From positions 24,623,336 to 24,687,335 of the forward strand of contig OX155963.1 of the NCBI GenBank assembly GCA_944548615.1: a stretch of DNA of 64,000 nt. Direction: 5' to 3'. Source of the stretch: Micropterix aruncella. Taxonomy: Eukaryota > Arthropoda > Insecta > Lepidoptera > Micropterigidae. Numbering within the stretch: the stretch's first letter is position 1; every line of letters starts with the position of its first letter. Shown piece after piece: positions 52,650 through 63,981 of the stretch. The notes under the pieces are model-generated. The model worked only from the letters and a program-made list of their open reading frames with translations. It ran no database searches and was not told the origin of the DNA. A program made the position numbers and the translations under genes.

Positions 52650-53707
52650 AGTTTGACACTGAAACCACTGAGCGATACAAGATGGGAAAGCCGGATTGAT
52701 GCCTTGCGTCCATTACGTTATCAACTGGCTGATGTGCATGACGCGCTCATAGGCATTTACGAAGATCATACTCTGATTGGTTCATCTGGAAATCAAACGC
52801 GAATTGAGGCTCAGTCTATTGTAAAAAAAAATGCTGATTTCGAGTTTATTGCTTCTCTTGTTGTGTGGGACAATATTTTGTTCGAAATCAATTTGACTAG
52901 AAAACTTCTTCAATCAAAGCAATCTGATCTTAACTCTGCTACAAATGCTCTCCTAAAAACAAAAACCTTTCTCGAAAGCTGTAGAAGTGATTTGGGATTC
53001 GAAAAAATGCTGGTAGAAGCAAGAGAAATTTCAGAAGAAGTAAACATTTCCGCATCATTCGCATCAGCATCGAAGTCTGTCCGCTTAAGAAAAAAGAAAA
53101 GACAGTTCAGTTATGAAGCGGAAGATGAGCTCTTAGTGATGGGAAAGACCAGTTCAAAATAATTTTTTATTTTGCCGTGCTGGATACAGCAACAAATTCA
53201 ATCGATGAGAGGTTTAATCAGATAAATAACATTAATCATGTTTTTGGATTTCTCTATAACGTTCATGAGATGCAGAATAAAACTTCCAAAGATGTTCTGG
53301 AACACTGTGTAAAGTTGGAAGAATCTCTTAGTCATGGAGACTCTAAGGATGTTGATGCAACTGAGTTGAGCAGCGAATTACAAGCTATTGCAAGAAGAGT
53401 ACCAAATAAAACTGCGCCACAAGAACTTTTAAATTATATTTGTGAAAATGGGTTACTAGATATCTTACCTAATTTAGTAACTGCAATAAGGGTGTTGCTG
53501 ACAATTCCCGTGTCTGTGGACAGTGGTGAGCGCAGTTTTTCTAAATTAAAACTAATTAAAACGTATCTGCGCTCCACAATGACCCAAGAAAGACTTGTGG
53601 GGTTGTCGACTTTATCTATAGAACTAGAAATAGCTCAAACAATAGATTTAAAGGAGATCGTTTCCACTTTTGTTAAAATGAAGGCAAGGAAAATAAAACT
53701 TGCTTGA
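52650..53707 (+). pseudogene. hAT transposase, C-terminal half, frameshifted
   Basis: The recognisable protein starts at 'LKPLSDTRWESRIDALRPL' (about 52656) and runs to 53159, where a stop follows 'MGKTSSK'. It resumes one frame over at 'VLDTATNSIDERFNQI' (about 53177), so a single frameshift near 53155 breaks it. The C-terminus carries the hAT dimerisation domain: 'ELLNYICENGLLDILPN', 'RVLLTIPVSVDSGERSFSK', 'LRSTMTQERLVGLSTLSIE'. The zinc finger, DUF4371-like N-terminal part and first catalytic residue of this ZMYM1-like family are absent. It cannot be active. Codons before 52650 are non-homologous filler. Confidence 0.85.
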
Positions 53708-53787
53708 TTTAATCTCTAATTAGTCTTTTAAAAAATTCTTACATTTCACTCCATACAGCTAAAGAAGGTGGATATATTCTATTTTTA

Positions 53788-54037
53788 ATCGACTTCAATA
53801 AAAGGAGGAGGTTCTCAATTCGGTTGAATGTTTTTTTAATTTTTTAAAAATATTTGTTACCTCAGGTCTCCCTCATTTATGAACCGATTTGGAAAATTCT
53901 TTTTGTATTTGAAAGAATATACTTTCATATTGGTCCCATAGAAATTTAATCAAAATTGGTTCAGTAGTTTGGGTTGAAAATCAAAATAACTGGAAAATAG
54001 GTGCAAAAATTATTTGAAGTCGGTAGTATTTTTTTTT
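53788..54037 (+). repeat. Lepidopteran-type repeat (family J), copy 2, inside the hAT element
   Basis: 'atcgacttcaataaaaggag' at the left and 'gaagtcggtagtattttttt' at the right give complementary ends (cgacttc / gaagtcg). The body contains 'ggaggttctcaattcggttg' and 'atgaaccgatttggaaaatt'. Third nesting level: J in hAT in family A. Confidence 0.7.
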
Positions 54038-54250
54038 AAGTTTGTATTATAATTATATATAAGTAGGTAAGTCATATCTGTGCTTTAATTATTTGATTAA
54101 AAATTACACAATTAATGTTTTGTGATTTTTTTAAATGGGCGCCATACTAGTCTTTTGCCTAGGGCGCCAAGTTTCCTCGAGCCGGCGCTGAAACCGTATT
54201 AAAAGTATGTGGTATTGTTAGAATCGTTCTGTCATCCCGAGTATCAATAT

Positions 54251-55037
54251 TGTATATTTATCAAGTTTCATTTCATTCAAATAATAAAATATTTTTGACT
54301 ATTTTGTTTATACTATTTAACTCTTTTTTAAACTATTTAATAACTATGTAATGAATGAAATATTTATGATTTTAACAGAAAGGAAATTTTACTGCCCGTT
54401 TAGTATTTTTATTTTTATTTTTTATTTATTTATTAAAGAAAAGCACATTTGTATGGCAGTACATTGTAAGTTTAACATTATAGGCTTAAATGTAAATAAT
54501 AGCAAAATAGAAAGCACCGCAGACCAATTTTTTTTAAATCAACGTCGCCTAACTAGGCCTAGGCCCGTACTAAGGCAAGCGTTCCAAGTAGAGTGGTTTG
54601 TGCATACTTTAGAATACTTAATTTTAAAAAAATATGGTAGGTATCAAATAATATTAAAAATTAACTAATAATAATAAACATTGTAATTTGAGTGTAGTGT
54701 GATGTAACTGTAGTGTAGTGTAGTGTGATGTAAATGTAGCTGTAGTATGCTAGAAAAATAACATTCAGTAAATGGTGAAATAATTAAACTGAATAATAAT
54801 AATATAATGTCGCAATAAATACAATAAAATATAAAAATATTATTAATGAATCGAAATAAAGGAAAAAATGATATCTCAATAAATATTTAAAGAATCATAT
54901 TTAAATAGTCCGAGGATACAATTATATATAAAATGTCCATGTTACAAGTTAAAATATATATTTCAATATAATTCAATTAAAAAAAGAGAAAAACAAGAAC
55001 AGCGATTTAATAAAATAATAATAATAATAGTTTACTT
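54251..55037. other. AT-rich, no gene; small minisatellite
   Basis: 'gtagtgtgatgtaa' and 'gtagtgtagt' iterate at 54692-54745. A 105-codon plus-strand frame (54351-54668) lacks motifs. Confidence 0.4.
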
Positions 55038-55086
55038 TTTGTAGCGGCAGTCGTGTTTTATTTTATTTCAATATATTTACTAGTTA
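55038..55086 (-). repeat. Family A repeat, copy 8 (end fragment)
   Basis: 'gtagcggcagtcgtgtttta' followed by 'tttcaatatatttactag' is the reverse complement of the family A start. Confidence 0.65.
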
Positions 55087-55650
55087 ATAGTTTTATCTTA
55101 TTTTTAACGTAAAACATGTGGTCTTATTGGGTTTAAGTTAACTGTAAGATATTGCTCTAACGCAATAACCACGCCTCAATAATTAATATTTAACCACAAT
55201 AATTAATATTATTTTCGAATTGAACGTTGGGGGTTTGTTCTCTGTTTCCGCGCGGTAGGAATCTGTTTTCTTTCAACTAATAAATATTTACGGATGTACT
55301 TTGTTTTATGATTTAATTTGTACAATATTTTTCAAAATATTTTGGCGTAAGTTATAATTGACATAAAAACATGTTTTTAAGGAATTATTATCTAATGATA
55401 AGTTTATAAATAAACTTAACCTAAATAAATAAATAAATTGAATGAATCTTCGCAAGAAGTAGACCTTCTGTACTATTATATATTATTCATGGCGCTGCAT
55501 AGTCCGGTTTAGCGGTATCGCAAATGTTGCAACTTAATGGATGCGCTTATAATCTTAGTTGGACCAGATCAACCTCCGTTGCAAAATAAGCGGTTTGTTA
55601 ATATGTACATCTCTTTAATTGACAAATCGCGGGATCTAACTGAATTTGAA
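55087..55650. other. No gene; LINE-tail-like run
   Basis: 'aaacttaacctaaataaata' plus more (AATA)n at 55412-55438 looks like a plus-strand LINE 3' tail. 'tccggtttagcggtatcgca' at 55503 is unique here. Confidence 0.4.
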
Positions 55651-55654
55651 ATAT

Positions 55655-55730
55655 CAGACAGACATTAAACCATTCAAGGGCGAGTTCGACTCGCACACCA
55701 AGGGTTCCGTACTATATTGCTAAAGGGGTT
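55655..55730 (+). repeat. Lepidopteran repeat fragment
   Basis: 'gggcgagttcgactcgcaca' then 'aagggttccgtactatatt' is a phrase I know as very common in lepidopteran genomes. Fragment only. Confidence 0.5.
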
Positions 55731-55919
55731 ATTTCTATGAAATATTTCCACACCCATTGACCATATACAAAAGAAGCTTAAGACGTCTATGGACCTTTTA
55801 CTTTCACGGCCCTCTAACCGACCACGAGTTTCTTTTTTGATTATATTTTACAAGCTTTTATTTACCTTGCAATCTTTGTCAGTATGTTTGTTTAGGTCAA
55901 ATCTTGTAATCAGAATTAG

Positions 55920-56080
55920 AACCACTTCCTCTTATCCTATGAAGTTGAAATTTTCAGTGTTGGTTCAGTTCCGATGACAATGCATTTTCAGGGGGAGCAT
56001 GACCTGATTCTGCGCCCAGAATTGGCTCCCGACGAGGGGAGTCCGCAACGGTCAACAGCACAAAGGTTTGGCTCGGGACA
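55920..56080 (+). repeat. Interspersed repeat related to 48640-48950
   Basis: Shares 'gttcagttccgatgacaa', 'gcatgacctg', 'ttggctcccgacgagggga' and 'caacggtcaacagcacaa' with the tandem array at 48.7 kb; here the unit is single. Confidence 0.65.
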
Positions 56081-56194
56081 GAGCATTTTAATAAAAGCAG
56101 TTTTTTTAAAATGTGATTTTACTATTAATTTATTATATTTCTTGATTCAATTATTTATTCCCTAGCAGACCTAAAATAGTAGCATTAATTATAC

Positions 56195-56345
56195 ATGGTA
56201 TTAAATAACTCAACTCCATAGTAAGATTTAACAACCCTTCTGCGACGACAACATGCAGGTGGCTCTAATAGCAATGACACCCCAAACTAACAGCAATTGA
56301 TTTGGCCATCTATAAATACATTGAAAATTAATGGTTTTTTATAAA
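56195..56345 (+). repeat. Family C interspersed repeat, copy 3
   Basis: See copy 2; 'caacccttctgcgacgacaa', 'catgcaggtggctctaatag', 'tttggccatctataaa'. The sequence 57000-57190 ('ctgattacatcgcag', 'cgctgatcaatcttatatgc') may belong to a related repeat seen at 1-130 and 25405-25460. Confidence 0.6.
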
Positions 56346-56365
56346 GGACTGATTGCTTATAAGCT

Positions 56366-56955
56366 TTGGGAGCTAATGGACCCTGTTGCAGTTTGCCCAC
56401 TAAGACCCAGTTGTATATGGTTGGTCAAACGCACGAGTCAACACCGATCACGTGGCCTCCACGCAGAAGTGCGAGCCAGGGTAGGTTAGGTTAGGTTGTG
56501 TATCGATTGTGCATTCCGTCTATCTGCCGGGTGAGTCTGGAAACAGTAATGTTTCCTATAGAGCGGGGGTAGTTTTTAACCTTACGGCAACTGCTCTTGA
56601 AATGACCATTCGGCCACCGGGTGAAGAGCCGGGCAAAAGATGCCATGGTCCGCGATAGATTCGGTAGACACCGTTTCACCGCTACGTAAGGGAGATGACC
56701 GCGCAAGCGACCTAGATCCTGTAACCAGTCAGGTGGTAGGAGGCATCCTGAAGGTTAATTTCAGACGGAGATATCCTTCCAAACTGGTAGACAGAAGGCG
56801 AGGCTGCCCGCCGTAAGGCGTTGGCCTCTGTCGGGCATGTTGGCATATCTAGATAGTCGATTTGTATTGTCTCTAAGTCTTTTACGCTCATCCCACGGCT
56901 GAAAAAAACGTTATACCAGCCTGTGGTGACGGGTTTCTTCGTTGTAGTCTATTGA
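56366..56955 (+). repeat. Family B, copy 9
   Basis: Forward copy from 'gggagctaatggaccctgtt' to 'ggtgacgggtttcttcgttg', with internal deletions (the segment between 'cgagccagggtagg' and 'tgtgcattccgtc' is shortened and carries 'ttaggttaggtt'). Family C precedes it. Confidence 0.65.
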
Positions 56956-57774
56956 ATGTTTATAAAAACCCAATAATTTAACCAATGATAACATATAAAT
57001 AATAACATTCAATTATCAGTCTCGTCTATCGTATTTTATATAGGCTGATTACATCGCAGAAATAATACAGAAAGATAGAATGCCATCTGTTATTAAAAGG
57101 TATAATCATTACGTATTTGAAACTTTTATCTAAATCGTAGTACGACGCTGATCAATCTTATATGCTATGTAATCAATGATAGTAGCAATAAATGTTGCAA
57201 TCAAACCTTCTGCTGCTGCACTATCTCTGCACTGACCCACAGATGAAAGTCAAGTTAAATGGCAGCACCGCTAGCTGCTACACCACCACAGTACCCCATT
57301 ACCCCATATCTTCCGAGAACTGGTTTCCAGTCGAAGCTCGGTTGGCTGGGTCCTGTTACGCAACCTACCAATCCAGTTTTAACGGGGATGCCTTGCGTGG
57401 CCTTTAGCAATCACAGTGTATCATTACTCTGCATGTTATGCGAACGGCGATTGCTCATGTTTGCAACATTTTTTAAACGGCCTTCAACGATGCACCGATT
57501 TTAAGGGATTGATCTAAGGATTTTAGGGCGACGCAAGTACGTCAAATGAGCCAATTTAAGGAATCAAAAATAGTGTCATCATGATAATTAATATTTTATT
57601 ATAATACTTTATCTATATACAGGTTGAGTTTGAATTAAACAACATCCTTAAAATCAGTACGAGCAATTAATCATCTTTTATTAATGTTTTCATAAAAAAA
57701 CTTTTTTTTTTTAAATATTTCGATATTTTATTAGAAAATTTGAAGAACTCGACTGGTAAATAAAATATTGACTA
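56956..57774. other. No gene seen
   Basis: Open frames at 57192-57504 overlap in two frames without motifs. T-rich run at 57700-57712. Confidence 0.35.
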
Positions 57775-57990
57775 ACGTTGAGCGCGCTGCTCCATCTAGC
57801 GGTAGGTAAAATATCGCTGATATTAGCCATATTTTACATACCGCTAGATGTCACATCGTGTTCAATACTTTTTATACTAATTTTCAATAAACTAAAATTT
57901 TCAAAATATATATAATTTTTTGGGTTTTTCTACATTTTTTTAATAAAAGTTGTTTATTTGCTCGTACTGATTCACCCCCTTCGAGGATGC
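57775..57990 (-). repeat. Family K repeat, copy 2, with hairpin core
   Basis: 'catctagcggtaggtaaaat' at 57794 pairs with 'attttacataccgctagatg' at 57831-57850 around a short loop containing 'atcgctgatattagcc'. The far end 'gaggatgcc' matches copy 1 at 18312. Confidence 0.65.
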
Positions 57991-58062
57991 CGGTTAATTA
58001 AAACTCAAACTGTATATAAAAATGGATGTTGGTATATCTGTCTGCCTGTCTGTCTGTCTGTC

Positions 58063-58975
58063 GCGTAAGCGACCTCACACCCGTAACCAGTCGGAAAGCC
58101 GGAAAAATCTGGCCGAAACTGAAAGTAAGGGCACGAGGTCGACCCGCTGGATGCACACCCGGCATCGCTGTAATGCGATGGCTTCATACGAGCGAGTGGC
58201 GTAACCAGATAGTGCGGGATTTTTAGAAATCAGACAAAAATACAAACTACAAATAATTGATCCTATAATTCCACGAAAAAAACACATCTGGCTAATGTTC
58301 ATAATAACTAAAGCCTCACTAGACTCGCAATCGCAAATCAAAGCCAGATGTTCTACTAAACTATCGTTATAAATAGAGTTGTCAACTACAACGGGCGAAC
58401 CCGACGAAGTGAGCGCAGAAGACTTGGACAAAAACAGTCCACCATCAAGCTCCGCCACATGCCTGTAAGAGGCCAACGCCTTATCCGCGAGATAACCAGG
58501 TATGTTACCCAGAGGGCTTACACTCACGCACTTACTTCCAATTGCGACCAGATTACTCCAGTCTCTCGACTGGTTACGAGTTCGAGGTACTTGCGCGGTC
58601 CTCTCCCTTACGAAGCGGTGAAACGGTGTAAACCGATCTATCGCGAACCACGGCATCCTTTTCCCGGCTGTTCACCCAGGATCGGGTAGCCGATGGTCGT
58701 TTCAAGAGCAGTCGCTGTAAGGTTCGCAATCACCCCCGCTCCATAGGAAACAGTACTGCTTCCAGACTCCCCCGACTGTTAGTCAGAGTGCACAATCGAT
58801 TGGGTAACGCCGCACGGTGCGCGGACCGTGCAGGAGCGCCAGAAGGTTGAATCCTAAGGGAACTAGCCCTAAGGCGTGGAGGCCGCCGGATGGGTGTTGA
58901 CCCGTGAGTTTGACCAACCCTAAACAAAATGGGTCTTCGTGGCCAACTCAGCAAGGGCCTATTAGCTCCCAAAAA
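58063..58975. repeat. Family B, copy 10: near-complete reverse copy plus forward fragment
   Basis: 58370-58975 is a long reverse copy ending at 'cctattagctccc' (the family start). 58063-58205 is a forward fragment ('gcgtaagcgacctcacaccc' to 'cgaggtcgacccgctgg'). The 165 bp between is AT-rich. A (CTGT)n run (58036-58062) borders it. The 193-codon frame crossing this region is not conserved in other copies. Confidence 0.65.
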
Positions 58976-60320
58976 GCTCTCGCTATAGTGTTAAGTAACA
59001 TCCGACAAATTTTCAGGTCTGGCAAAAAAAGGGCCACCATTTTGCCATACCTATAGTCAGCAAGATTATTTTTTTCTAATCAATGTTGCAATCGATTTGA
59101 CAGTAAAACGATTTTCATTATTGCTAAAAAAAAGTGCAGTACATTTGTATATTCAAAAGTATTGTCTTACTCAACCCACCAGAAAATCCCCTAAAAATAC
59201 ATGTCCGCTTCTTAGAATTGAGGCTACTAGAACCAGTGGCCCAAATGCAAAAACCATTTTTGTGGATGTGGGTAACCTGTGCCACTGTGGTCTAATAAAT
59301 AACATTGCTTATAAAATTACAAGGACAAAGCTATTTATATAGCGCCATGTGTGATTTCTTAAAAAATATATTTTTGGGCCACTCTGGATTTGTAAATAAT
59401 GTTTTTTTATATGGAATTTTGAATTAAACCTAAAATCACCAAAATGTCACTTGGGCCACTCTGGTTATGGTGGCCTCAATAGTCACTAAATAATGCTATC
59501 TACGTGTAGTGACTGGTAAAAACAGTACCAAAAAAAATAGCTCCCCAATCAATCAAATCAATCAAATAATTTATTGTCCTGAAAACTAATACATAGTTGT
59601 ATTACATTTACATTTGTCCGTGATATGATTGAATTCTTCATTGATGATAAAATTCTTCTATTAATAATCAAAACATAAAAGGTTACTCGTAAGAATAAAG
59701 AAGGTATTATTGTAGAACTAAATCGAGTCTCACTATTTAGTTTACCAGATAAAAAACACAGAATAAGATATGTAGAAAGTAAGATATAGAGACGTAAGAT
59801 GTAGAGAAGATATGTAGAAATTAACTCAATAAGTAGTGATTCTATTACATTGAATATAATGAATAATGTAATGAGGAAAAAAAGAAGGTTATAATGAACA
59901 TAAATAATTCTTTAAAATACCGAAAAAATGATTTTTTTGTATAAAATTAATAAATGTAATGTCAAAAAGAACAAAAAAATTGTGACGATTGTCAAAAAGT
60001 AAAATAAAATGTTTTAGTGATTATATTGCAAATGAAAATAGTCAAGATATGTATAATTAATATGTGCCTACCTAATAATATACATAGTCAATACATTTTA
60101 GTCAAATTGAAAATCGATCAAAAACCTATTACAGAAAGAGACATAGTCAAGTCAACTATTTAAGGAGTCGACGTACAGACTTTTTCTCAGTGTAGAACGG
60201 CGACTTCATAGGTAAGTAAGTGATTTAAATACATGCGCTTTAATTAACATCCCATTCTAATATTCCCGTGTGTCTGAAAACTGACTCATTTAAAGTCATT
60301 AAAATATCGAAGCGGGCGAC
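58976..60320. other. No gene seen
   Basis: An open frame at 59097-59342 has no motif. (ATCA)n at 59549-59573 precedes 'aataatttattgtcct' and may be a LINE tail on the minus strand. The rest is AT-rich. Confidence 0.35.
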
Positions 60321-60770
60321 CGGTTTGCAAGATTTTTGATTGTGCCCATTTGACCCAGTGCACGCGAACATGTCTTGCAATTTATTGAATAAAGCTTGCA
60401 TTTACAGTACCGTTTTACTCCAAGCTGGCCGGGTATATAGTTTCCTGCTTTGGGCTACGTTGGCCGGTTTGTTAACGGATCGTAGTATATTCTGCGATAC
60501 GTTATCTCTAACTTAGTATTAATTGGAATACCTGATAACGATCGTGACTACCCCTATTAAAGAGGGACCTAACTGGACCGTTCGGACCTAACGGGACCAT
60601 GCAGCTCAGGCGTGTTGTTTCTAAAATCGGCCCAACTCACGGTTCAGATCCAATCCGGTAGTCTCCTCGAAGAGGTACAAGCCGTGGAAAGGACCGTCGT
60701 GTACTCTGCCTTCGGCTGTAACCTACAGTCGTTGTCAGTTGGGATCGGAGGTTCCAATTCGGGGGAACAT
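60321..60770. other. GC-richer unique segment
   Basis: Contains 'acctaactggaccgttcgg' and 'acctaacgggacc' as a near duplicate (60568-60598). A small frame 60612-60800 has no motif. It could be a decayed element end, since it abuts a LINE tail. Confidence 0.3.
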
Positions 60771-60955
60771 CTATTTATTTATTTATTTATTTATTTATGA
60801 ATTAAATACTATAAAACATTGATTAGCTTACAAAAATAACAGGAATCGAATGGCAAAACCTTAACCTTTTGCTTATTTGATTCTGTCACCCAACTGGGAC
60901 TAGCCCGTTCTAGGGTGGACAGGACTCTAATATTACAATCAAGTTTGCTCTATTG
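60771..60955 (-). mobile_element. LINE 3'-end fragment (family M), copy 2
   Basis: (TTTA)n at 60771-60798 then 'aatggcaaaaccttaacctt' and 'gggactagcccgttctaggg', matching 45580-45770. Minus strand, 5' truncated before any coding sequence. Confidence 0.7.
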
Positions 60956-61194
60956 CTTGATTGCTTACAAATGTTCAAGTTTTAGTAAAAAGCTAATAAC
61001 ACTAAATTGCCCTAAAATGTGGTCTTCAAAAAATAATAATAATAATATAAAAATATTAAAAGATACCTATAATAAATAACCTATAATAAATAACCTATAA
61101 TAAACTATACTTCTATTATATAATCGGCAATAATATAAAATTCGATTAAATAATATAAATAAAGTCGGATGGAAATTGGCGGTGAAAATAATAA

Positions 61195-61300
61195 CATCTC
61201 GGATGGAAATTGGCGGATTGCGTACCGTGCGGCGTAGCCAATTGACTGTGCACTCCAGCGAATAACTGGGGAGTTTGGAAACGTACGTTTCTTTCGTTAA
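61195..61300 (+). repeat. Family B, copy 11 (short fragment)
   Basis: 'ttgcgtaccgtgcggcgtag', 'ccaattgactgtgcactcc', 'ggaaacgtacgtttctttcg'. About 100 bp of the middle of the family. 'cggatggaaattggcgg' occurs twice (61168 and 61200), straddling its start. Confidence 0.6.
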
Positions 61301-61769
61301 TCTCAGAGTCAAAGAGTAGATAACTGAATACATTTAAAACTTTACAAACTTTTAAAAATCGACAAATAATTGCTACGATGTTTTTTTGCGGTTATTATTT
61401 TTTCGCTGAATTCTATTGGAGATATGGCCCAATGGCTGTTTTTAGCGGTCATGCCGTCTCTAGCGGACTCTTAAATGTATGATTTCAATTTGAAATAATA
61501 TTAAAAGGTACATTATTGTTACAATATGTTTCGTAAATCTTTTTCTAAGCAGTGGACAGCTTCAGCAGAACCTTGACACGATCAAAATGTGGACTTTGAA
61601 TACCTAGAAATGTGTAGTGCTGCATATTTCGAAAAGCAGTCCTAACTAACAATATTCTCTGCCAAACGGCCATAGAAGTTAAACAACGTAAAAATCTTAG
61701 AATAACAATTAGTTATGATCTCAAATGAAAAAACATGGCAATCACTAAAAAAGCCAAATTACATTACAT

Positions 61770-62150
61770 TTACGTCGTGTCCAATTGGCAGCTAAAAACC
61801 GCTTGGACGTGTCAAAATATTTGTGTTTTAAGTAGTAAGTCTCATTACTACTTTAATCTTTACTTAACAAACATATATATATTTTTTTAAATATATAGTA
61901 TCTAAGAAACTTTGGAACCTACTAAAAGTTATTCGTTGTAGAATCGTATTACAAAACAAATTAAAGGCTTATTTAATAAAATAGTTAATAATTCTAATGA
62001 CTACCTACTAAACACACAATAATTAAAATAGTCAGTTAAAACGTTGAATAATCAAACCAGAAGCCTAACAATTGAAATAGTCAATAAATCGAATATATAC
62101 GTACTAAAAGCTGTGCATAGTAATATCCAAAGTAGTAAGTAAATTGTTAA
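61770..62150 (+). repeat. Family I repeat, copy 2
   Basis: Matches 16985-17310 along its length ('ggacgtgtcaaaatatttgt', 'aagaaactttggaacctact', 'taatatccaaagtagtaagt'). Confidence 0.65.
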
Positions 62151-62215
62151 ATAATCAAACTAAAGCTAAATCTTACATTTAAATACTAAAAGTACATATA
62201 TAATTATCATTCAAA

Positions 62216-62640
62216 TTGGTACAATATTTGCAAAGTCATGGCCCTCGAATTCAGTCAAATTATAGAAAGGGTGGCCTATCAACATCTAGTCTCTATCTTA
62301 GAAGGAAGGCTTTCAAGCATATGTTAATAGAGGTGTTTTTAGAAATCTACAAGGCATATGTGAGAGGTCTTCTTGAGTATGGCTATCAGCTCTGTAACCC
62401 CTACTTATGCAAAGATGTAGATGTCCTGGAAAAGGTGCAGCGGGGGCAATCAAAATGCTAATGGCTCGGAAGAATCGCTTGGAATTATTTGGACTGACTA
62501 CTCTCAAACAAAAAAGACAAAGAGGGGACCTGATTGAGACATATATACAATTCGCACAAACCATTAAATAATATTTATAAATGAAGCTTCAACACAAATC
62601 TTCGGGTCACATGAAAAAACTCGACTTATCAGCAAATCTG
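62216..62640 (+). pseudogene. LINE ORF2 C-terminal fragment
   Basis: The plus strand encodes 'EIYKAYVRGLLEYGYQLCNP' and 'DVDVLEKVQRGQ', the post-RT region with the common LEYG-x-x-W/L-NP motif. After a frameshift at about 62450 it continues 'RLELFGLTTLKQKRQRGDLI', the same motif as the fragment at 22860-23290. No RT catalytic box. The related C-termini suggest both derive from the same or sister LINE lineage. Confidence 0.75.
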
Positions 62641-62804
62641 TCTGTCCAGAATAAATAATAATAATAATGTATTTAACACCTTGAACATTCATAGAGTTTT
62701 GATCAATGATTAATTGGACCAAACACTAGATGATTTCCAGGCTTTTCTTTTTTCTTTATATTTCGAAGAAAAAACAATAGTCTCTCTAAAGATATATACA
62801 ATAT

Positions 62805-62805
<1 letters not shown>

Positions 62806-62839
<34 letters not shown>

Positions 62840-63575
62840 TTTTAAGGAAAACCAACAGCCATATAAAATATTAAATAACAACTTAAATAATAAATGATAG
62901 CCAATAACAGGTTCTCACATATAGAAACAGTTTAGAGAATATGGAATTGCCAGCAAAAACGCTTGGCAGGGTCCGGTACTATAAATTTACAAAACGCAAA
63001 TAAAAATTAAACAAAAGGGACAAGAAGGCAAAAAAACAATATCGAGAAATCGAATACAAAAAAATAATAACAATAAAGAAAGGCAGAAGAGTAGGTACTA
63101 AAAGAAATTGTTGCTGAGGATACGTCTCGCTGATACAACACTAGTGCTAAATAGATCGATATCAACGTCGCCGCAAATCAGTTTATTGAGGTTGTTACTC
63201 GCACGCCACATATAGGTGTTTTGCATGTAATTAGATGTAACAACAGGTAGCCGAATTGGGATGGTGTGTCTCATGGATTTAACCGGGGCATTAAAAGATA
63301 GGTATGATAAAAGTTCGGTACAATCTAAAGAACCTTGGGCAATTTTTTGCAAAAAAGTGAGGTCACCGATTTCTCGCCGTTTTGCTAGTGGAAGCAGGTG
63401 GTGTTTTTTACATAATTTGACATAGTCGTCTGAGCTGTATTTGTCTTTGGTACGGAAACATAAGTATTTAAGGAACTTCCTTTGGATGCCCTCGATGCGA
63501 TTGGAGTATTTAAAGTACATAGGGTTCCATATTTGAGATGCATATTCCAGGTTGCTACGTACCAGAGTACAGAGA
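62806..63575 (-). mobile_element. 5'-truncated CR1-like LINE
   Basis: The 3' end is a (TTTA)n tail at 62806-62842. The minus strand 63575-63098 encodes an ORF2 C-terminus ('LEYASQIWNP', 'RIEGIQRKFLKYLCFRT', 'REIGDLTFLQKIAQGSLDC') closely resembling the same region at 2026-3984. The frame is open for 140 codons. The break point at about 63575 lies beside a near-palindrome 'gagataatatct...agatattatctc'. Confidence 0.8.
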
Positions 63576-63654
63576 TAATATCTATAAAGATATTATCTCT
63601 CTATACTCACCAGAAGCCCCAGTAGTACTATCCACACAAAATTTTAAAGGGTGA

Positions 63655-63785
63655 TTCTACCCTTAGCTGTAGCTGTAGCCTGACACAGAGAGTCCTTACC
63701 GGGGTAGAGCTTCATTCAGGAAGCTACTGGATATGAGCTGAACCGTGAGATGAGCTGACCCCGAATAAAATGGGTCTCACCTGCG
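63655..63785. repeat. Possible family B-like fragment
   Basis: 'aataaaatgggtct' recalls the family's 'gaacgaaatgggtc' block in reverse. The match is short and uncertain. Confidence 0.3.
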
Positions 63786-63787
63786 CT

Positions 63788-63981
63788 ATGGCATACTTAT
63801 ATGGGCCAATGTCAAGATGAACGATATATATACTATGCAAAAACGAGTAGTGAGAGCCATTAGGGGCTTAAAGCAAAATGAACCGTGCAAAACTTTATTT
63901 AAAGAAGTATTTCTACGATATATGACAGTTTTGTACATGAATGTGTTTGTGAATTTTACAAGAAAAACCAATCATTTTTAA
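63788..63981 (+). pseudogene. LINE ORF2 fragment at the window end
   Basis: The plus strand reads 'LRYGILIWAN', 'IYTMQKRVVRAIRGLKQNEP' and 'CKTLFKEVF', the conserved LINE segment after the RT thumb. The frame stops at 63979-63981, short of the usual length. Opposite orientation to the CR1-like copy just before it, and probably a different lineage. Confidence 0.65.

Larger units (their letters stand above)
52481..54190 (+). mobile_element. hAT transposon, internally deleted, with 8-bp TSD
   Basis: The terminal inverted repeats 'cagggccggc' (52481) and 'gccggcgctg' (ending 54190) differ at one base. Subterminal 'gcctagggcgc' on the left matches inverted 'gcctagggcgcc' on the right. The flanking 8-bp duplication is aagccgta / aaaccgta (52473-52480, 54191-54198; 7 of 8), the hAT signature. 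At 1,710 bp it is far shorter than an autonomous element because the 5' half of the transposase gene is missing and a lepidopteran repeat has inserted at 53788-54037. Confidence 0.88.
52424..54250 (-). repeat. Family A repeat, copy 7, split by a hAT element
   Basis: The left piece (52424-52480, 'tttctttattccaccataac') and the right piece (54191-54250, 'aaaccgtattaaaag...ggtattgttagaatcg') are adjacent parts of family A in reverse. The hAT element 52481-54190 separates them. Confidence 0.75.

Noticed and set aside
58075..58656. 193-codon minus-strand frame as a gene
   Set aside because: It crosses family B, an AT-rich spacer and an inverted family B fragment. Other copies of the repeat do not keep the frame.
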